Shown here one piece after another: positions 24,910-27,181 of a DNA stretch of 27,181 nucleotides. Made by a program: the position numbers and the translations under genes. The notes under the pieces were generated by a model. It searched no databases, was not told where the DNA came from, and saw nothing but the letters and a program-made list of their open reading frames with translations. Position 1 is the stretch's first letter; each line of letters opens with the position of its first letter. Location: the NCBI GenBank assembly GCA_024689525.1, contig JAILDI010000110.1, forward strand, positions 1 to 27,181, written 5' to 3'. This DNA comes from Bacteroidales bacterium (GTDB lineage Bacteria > Bacteroidota > Bacteroidia > Bacteroidales > UBA932).

Positions 24910-25485
24910 CTGAAGGAACTCGTTGCGCGTTTTCTGGCTCTTCATGAAGATGCCGGAAAATGCGCTTGTAGTTGTGATGGCATTTGATTTCTGCACACCT
25001 CGCATCGACATGCAGGTGTGCATTGCTTCTATAACCACGGCAACGCCAAGGGGGTGGAGGGAGTCCTGGATGCAGTCGCGGATCTGCTCCGTGAGGCGTT
25101 CCTGAACCTGAAGGCGGCGGGCGTAAGTCTCCACCACGCGGGCAATCTTGCTCAGGCCCGTGATTTCCCCGTTGGGGATGTATGCCACGTGGGCTTTGCC
25201 GATGAAAGGCATCATGTGATGCTCGCACATAGAGAAGAGTTCGATGTCCTTGACAAGTACCATCTGGCTATAGGGCTCGTTGAATACGGCCGACTTGACG
25301 ATGAGCTTTCCATCGTCCTGATAACCTTTGGTAAGGAACTGCCAGGCCTTTGCCACGCGCTCCGGGGTCTTGAGCAGACCCTCACGCTCCGGGTCCTCTC
25401 CAAGGAGTTTGAGAATGGCCTTCACGTGCCCTGCAAGTTCCTCTGTTACAGCCTGATCGTATTCTTCAGATTTGATGTATGCCAT
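24895..25485 (-). CDS. folE: GTP cyclohydrolase I
   Basis: Converts GTP to 7,8-dihydroneopterin triphosphate, the first step of folate (and queuosine precursor) synthesis. The 196 residues contain [12 protein letters not shown] (37-48), the zinc site [10 protein letters not shown] (Cys87, His90) with the third ligand Cys158 in [10 protein letters not shown], and [26 protein letters not shown] (110-135) that forms the active site. Motifs and length are complete for type IA. It is convergent with htpG, sharing 15 bp, and divergent from the DUF2795-like gene. A reverse-strand TAATTTTG element (25518-25525) lies 32 nt before the ATG. Confidence 0.96.
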   Translation of the reverse strand: MAYIKSEEYDQAVTEELAGHVKAILKLLGEDPEREGLLKTPERVAKAWQFLTKGYQDDGKLIVKSAVFNEPYSQMVLVKDIELFSMCEHHMMPFIGKAHVAYIPNGEITGLSKIARVVETYARRLQVQERLTEQIRDCIQDSLHPLGVAVVIEAMHTCMSMRGVQKSNAITTTSAFSGIFMKSQKTRNEFLQLIGK

Positions 25486-25517
25486 GGTAGTTAATATGCT
25501 GTTGATAAAAAAGTTCG

Positions 25518-25525
25518 CAAAATTA
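25518..25525 (-). promoter_or_regulatory. putative folE -7 element
   Basis: Reverse-strand TAATTTTG fits TAnnTTTG. The -33 region is A/T-rich without a clear TTTG. Confidence 0.45.
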
Positions 25526-25557
25526 CAAAAAATAATTCGTTATATAGAATTTTTACC

Positions 25558-25565
25558 TATCTTTG
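25558..25565 (+). promoter_or_regulatory. putative -7 element of the DUF2795-like gene
   Basis: TATCTTTG, identical to the rpsA and HAD -7 elements, 19 nt before the ATG. TTCG at 25536-25539 (18-nt gap) is a possible weak -33. Confidence 0.55.
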
Positions 25566-25584
25566 CGCCCTAAATTGATTAGTT

Positions 25585-25806
25585 ATGTATTGGACACTCG
25601 AATTAGCTAGCAGCCTGGACGATGCACCATGGCCCGCAACCCGCGAAGAACTCATCGACTATGCCAACCGTTCCGGCGCCCCCGAGGAAGTCATCGAGAA
25701 CCTTGTAGAGCTCGAAGAGGACGGCGAAGTCTACGAGTCCATAGAAGATATATGGCCCGACTATCCCACGAAGGAAGACTTTATGTGGAACGAGGAGGAA
25801 TATTAA
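25585..25806 (+). CDS. small acidic DUF2795-like protein
   Basis: A 73-residue cytoplasmic protein with no signal or membrane segment. The core WPATREELIDYANRSGAPEEVIENLVEL resembles the DUF2795 helical domain, in which a PAT/KEELI-type start leads to G-A-P and a second helix. The C-terminal half (YESIEDIWPDYPTKEDF) is strongly acidic. Small proteins of this kind are, as far as I recall, widespread in Bacteroidota, but their function is unknown. It has its own -7 element and a strong terminator, so it is a monocistronic gene rather than a chance frame. Confidence 0.82.
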   Translation: MYWTLELASSLDDAPWPATREELIDYANRSGAPEEVIENLVELEEDGEVYESIEDIWPDYPTKEDFMWNEEEY

Positions 25807-25813
25807 CAGGGTA

Positions 25814-25841
25814 TAATTGATAAATAGGTTATTATCAATTA
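25814..25841 (+). other. A/T-rich hairpin ahead of the terminator
   Basis: A 10-bp perfect stem, TAATTGATAA with TTATCAATTA, over an 8-nt loop, just after the DUF2795-like stop. It could protect the mRNA 3' end or bind a regulator. Confidence 0.5.
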
Positions 25842-25852
25842 GTTACGAATAG

Positions 25853-25878
25853 ACCAGGGATAGTTCCCTGGTTTTTTT
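25853..25878 (+). terminator. intrinsic terminator of the DUF2795-like gene
   Basis: ACCAGGGA (25853-25860), loop TAGT, TCCCTGGT (25865-25872), then a T-tract to 25878. From here to 26031 I see no convincing gene; a 33-codon frame at 25879-25980 is not supported. Confidence 0.9.
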
Positions 25879-26018
25879 ATGCCCCAAAAAGAGGCAAAAT
25901 CAGGCCTTAAATGGCAGTTTTTGGATATTCACTACCCTTGGGACTATCCTTGGAAAGAAGAAATCCTCGTGAAAAGGTAATAGTAACTTGGCAAGAAGAG
26001 GAATAGTTAAAAAAATGC

Positions 26019-26026
26019 TAACTTTG
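26019..26026 (+). promoter_or_regulatory. -7-like element just before the last gene
   Basis: TAACTTTG, a full TAnnTTTG match, ending 5 nt before the ATG at 26032. No -33 element is seen. Used as a promoter, it would give an almost leaderless mRNA. Confidence 0.35.
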
Positions 26027-26031
26027 TAAGT

Positions 26032-27181
26032 ATGAAGCAGAAAAAGTCATATTGTTTGATTGCCATTGTAATTACTGTCGTGATTGCACTGCTTGTCTTT
26101 GTTTGCTTGAACTTCCGCATAATGAGAGTTGACAAGGTCAAGATTGCAGATGACAATGTGAGAGCTTGGCTCGAAGAGATTGCAGATAAAGAGAAAGCCA
26201 AGTCTAGTACTTCTAAGCTGTTCATTTATACCCATACAACCAGGAATTCCATTATGGCTCAACCAATGCATCCAAGTACCTGTGAGATTGGGGACAGTGT
26301 GTTTGGCCGGGTTGTTATCAATGGGGTTAAGTTTATTGTCTCAGAAGATAAACTGGAAGAATCCATTCCTGTTGTCTTTGAAAAGACAGGTAAAAAGACA
26401 ACCATTCTTAAATATTCCTCTTTCGCATTCTTCCATACTATACCTTTCTTTAACCTTGCTCGTAATATTGATGATTGGGAAGAATACCACTTTAAGTACA
26501 TGAATGGCAAGTGGGGTGTTTCCACTTGGGAGGATACATTCGGAGAGGAAATGGATGAGGAATATAAACAATGGGTATCAGAACATCCGGACACACTGGT
26601 AATAAAGCCCCCCATCAAGCCTTCATTTGTCCAAAAGTATCATTCCTTGACAGAGAGGAATTTCAATACATTTCTCAAGGAGTGGAAGAATTGGTCAGTG
26701 CAATTAAGGTCTTATTCAGCTGATTCTTTGATAAATCAGGCCGTTAAAAGAGTTTTCGTTGAATACAACAAGACTATTACTGACAGTTGTGCTTTTTGTT
26801 CATTACCTGGCTGCATAGAGGTTAGGAGGTATCCTGGGACCTTCAATGAATACCCTTTTGATGCACTTTGGGATAAGACTCCCTACTGGGAGTACATGAT
26901 GAAGGCATCAGACCGCTTTGCATATGTTCCAAGTTTTGATTCTGATAAGGAGATAGTGTACATAACACCAGAAATCGACAGGCTCCTTTCAATATATGTT
27001 GGTGGTGTCTGTGAATCTGATGAGGATGATGTTTCCGACTATACTAAATGGACAAAGATTAATGAGGACAGATTAACTGAACTCAGGTATCTTATCCAAG
27101 TTAACAGAGGCCATTGGGGTGGGTATTGGCATTTTGAATCTATGCCGAAAATATTCAGTCTTTATCTCTATGACGATGGGG
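26032..27181 (+). CDS. AT-rich membrane-anchored protein of unknown function, 3' end missing
   Basis: Open from ATG 26032 to the window edge (383 codons, no stop). Residues 8-26 are a strongly hydrophobic helix after KQKK, so the protein is probably a single-pass inner-membrane protein or has an uncleaved signal, with the bulk outside the cytoplasm. No known domain is recognised. Visible features are a compact strand-rich segment (about 62-170, ending HFKYMNGKWGVSTW), an acidic stretch, a Cys cluster Cys253-x2-Cys256-x4-Cys261, and many Trp/Tyr (e.g. GHWGGYWHF, 360-368). Base composition and codon use are much more AT-rich than all other genes here, suggesting acquisition by transfer. The absence of stops over 383 codons in AT-rich DNA strongly supports a real gene; the function is unknown. 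Confidence 0.8.
   Translation, partial: MKQKKSYCLIAIVITVVIALLVFVCLNFRIMRVDKVKIADDNVRAWLEEIADKEKAKSSTSKLFIYTHTTRNSIMAQPMHPSTCEIGDSVFGRVVINGVKFIVSEDKLEESIPVVFEKTGKKTTILKYSSFAFFHTIPFFNLARNIDDWEEYHFKYMNGKWGVSTWEDTFGEEMDEEYKQWVSEHPDTLVIKPPIKPSFVQKYHSLTERNFNTFLKEWKNWSVQLRSYSADSLINQAVKRVFVEYNKTITDSCAFCSLPGCIEVRRYPGTFNEYPFDALWDKTPYWEYMMKASDRFAYVPSFDSDKEIVYITPEIDRLLSIYVGGVCESDEDDVSDYTKWTKINEDRLTELRYLIQVNRGHWGGYWHFESMPKIFSLYLYDDG

Noticed and set aside
25879..25980. 33-codon frame (MPQKEAKSGLKW...) with a short YPW repeat
   Set aside because: Its ATG lies in the terminator T-tract, and no promoter or family is visible; kept only as a possible remnant.

Overview
The window looks like a chromosomal segment of a member of the Bacteroidota, probably Bacteroidales. 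Start sites lack clear Shine-Dalgarno sequences. Instead many genes are preceded by the Bacteroidota-type promoter (TTTG or TTG, 19-21 nt, then TAnnTTTG), and the gene set (RSH enzyme with a degenerate HD domain, MltG, OmpA protein with a coiled coil, small DUF2795-like protein) fits that phylum. Base composition is GC-rich (above 50 % by eye) up to about 25.8 kb. It then becomes clearly AT-rich (about 33-42 % GC in two sampled lines) in the last 1.2 kb.

Layout. 1-338 (minus): 5' part of a secreted protein with 14-residue repeats. 439-1557 (plus): aldose 1-epimerase lipoprotein. 1558-1842: intergenic region with nested inverted repeats and the first copy of a dispersed repeat. 1843-3210 (minus): TrkA. 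3300-4265 (plus): CorA. 4392-11166 (plus): a tight five-gene run rpsA, rnz, GH73 glucosaminidase/LysM, mltG and an RSH (p)ppGpp enzyme, linking translation, tRNA maturation, cell-wall processing and the stringent response. 11163-13322 (minus): uvrB, convergent with the RSH gene. 13473-14675 (plus): OmpA-family protein with its own terminator. 20070-14756 (minus): an outer-membrane porin-like gene followed without gaps by potA, potB, potC and potD, apparently an outer-membrane-to-cytoplasm polyamine uptake operon. 20183-20298: second copy of the dispersed repeat. 20305-21954 (minus): long-chain acyl-CoA synthetase. 22052-22891 (plus): HAD phosphatase. 22993-24909 (plus): htpG. 24895-25485 (minus): folE, overlapping the htpG end. 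25585-25806 (plus): DUF2795-like small protein with terminator. 26032-27181 (plus): partial, AT-rich, membrane-anchored protein of unknown function.

Most genes are core housekeeping functions. The less ordinary signals are (i) a dispersed repeat of about 110 bp, with a 25-nt perfect palindrome and no indels, sitting directly after the stop codons of trkA and the acyl-CoA synthetase gene; (ii) a terminator/promoter overlap between corA and rpsA; (iii) a terminator-like hairpin apparently inside the htpG leader; (iv) the porin-Pot operon, whose PotD has an unexpected C-terminal membrane helix; (v) an RSH enzyme that has lost hydrolase residues but keeps a basic RxRD motif; and (vi) the AT-rich unknown gene at the right edge. 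I found no CRISPR array, insertion sequence, tRNA or rRNA. I could not run any search, so family names rest on motifs read by eye.
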